From Paracoccus sp. UBA889 (GTDB lineage: Bacteria; Pseudomonadota; Alphaproteobacteria; Rhodobacterales; Rhodobacteraceae): a stretch of 33,669 nt of DNA. The stretch lies in contig DBFD01000049.1 in assembly GCA_002294185.1 (NCBI GenBank), positions 52,545 to 86,213 of the forward strand. Reading direction: 5' to 3'. The stretch's first letter is position 1, and each line of letters starts with the position of its first letter. Both the position numbers and the translations under genes were made by a program. The notes below the pieces were generated by a model that did no database searches, was not told where the DNA came from, and worked only from the letters and a program-made list of their open reading frames with translations. Below, piece after piece: positions 33,463-33,669 of the stretch.

Positions 33463-33669
33463 CCGTCGTGACTGGGCGACAGGGTCACCCGTTCCGCCGC
33501 CCACCAGGTCATCCCGCAGGCCGCCAGAGCCACCGTGATCGACTGGCTTTCGCGCAGCCGCGCGGGCAGATCGGGCAACGGATCCGCCGGAAAACAGGCG
33601 CGGAACAGCGCAACCGGCCTGAAATCCACCATCGAGACTCCTTCGGCCACATGAACCAGCGCCGCCTTG
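33459..33669 (-). pseudogene. phnF: Truncated phnF-like GntR/UTRA regulator, running off the window edge
   Basis: The frame is open to the right edge and reads leftward to a TAG that overlaps the phnC remnant stop. FRACFPADPLPDLPARLRES followed by QSITVALAACGM and a weak RVTL closely fits the middle of PhnF UTRA domains (FP...LA..LRETGSITAALA..G...Y.R..TRVTA), but the last part of the domain, usually about 60 residues, is missing. An ATG at 33632 with AAGGAG before it could instead start a free-standing 57-residue protein. The best reading is a decayed phosphonate regulator cut by the same deletion that damaged phnC. The rest lies outside the window. Confidence 0.5.

Overview
The window is GC-rich and gene-dense, with short gaps, frequent ATGA overlaps and a gene complement typical of an alphaproteobacterium. 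A Paracoccus-like member of the Rhodobacteraceae is the most likely source. This rests on hfq-hflX, a bolA-grxD pair, a TAXI-type fused TRAP transporter with a DUF1850 partner, a DUF1045 phosphonate protein and remnants of phn genes. No rRNA, tRNA, CRISPR array or insertion sequence was seen.

Left part (1-17.8 kb), ordinary chromosome. A two-gene envelope-stress operon (DUF883/ElaB-like and holin-like DUF1469 proteins) follows an EcfG-like promoter. Next are a receiver-like protein without its phosphorylation site, a leftward TRAP importer operon (binding protein, fused permease, DUF1850) and the leftward bolA-grxD operon. A haloacid dehalogenase follows, then a DedA/TVP38-flavin disulfide reductase fusion overlapping a CDP-alcohol phosphatidyltransferase. 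After these come a Tat-exported DUF3047 protein, an EEP-fold phosphoesterase, a SelD-associated type flavoprotein, a DUF302 protein, hfq-hflX, a methyltransferase, a TauE/SafE permease and dusA.

Central part (17.98-32.13 kb), the unusual region. Three leftward genes encode proteins of 2,418, 1,227 and 1,032 residues. They are separated by 1 and 25 bases and sit behind an AT-rich stretch holding a plausible sigma-70 promoter. The first protein has an OmpA-like segment, a proline-rich hinge and a long beta-rich, hydrophobic core that loosely resembles DUF6603. The second looks like a chain of fibronectin-III-like modules. The third ends in a divergent phospholipase-D-like domain. None has an obvious signal peptide. 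No named system with this layout is known to me, and this is the best candidate for an undescribed system.

Right end (32.4-33.67 kb), a decayed phosphonate locus. An apparently intact DUF1045 two-histidine phosphoesterase-like gene is followed by a 53-codon remnant of phnC, in which the Walker A loop is deleted, and a truncated phnF regulator running off the edge. A stretch of degenerate 11-bp direct repeats resembling a PhoB-binding array lies between DUF1045 and the phnC remnant.
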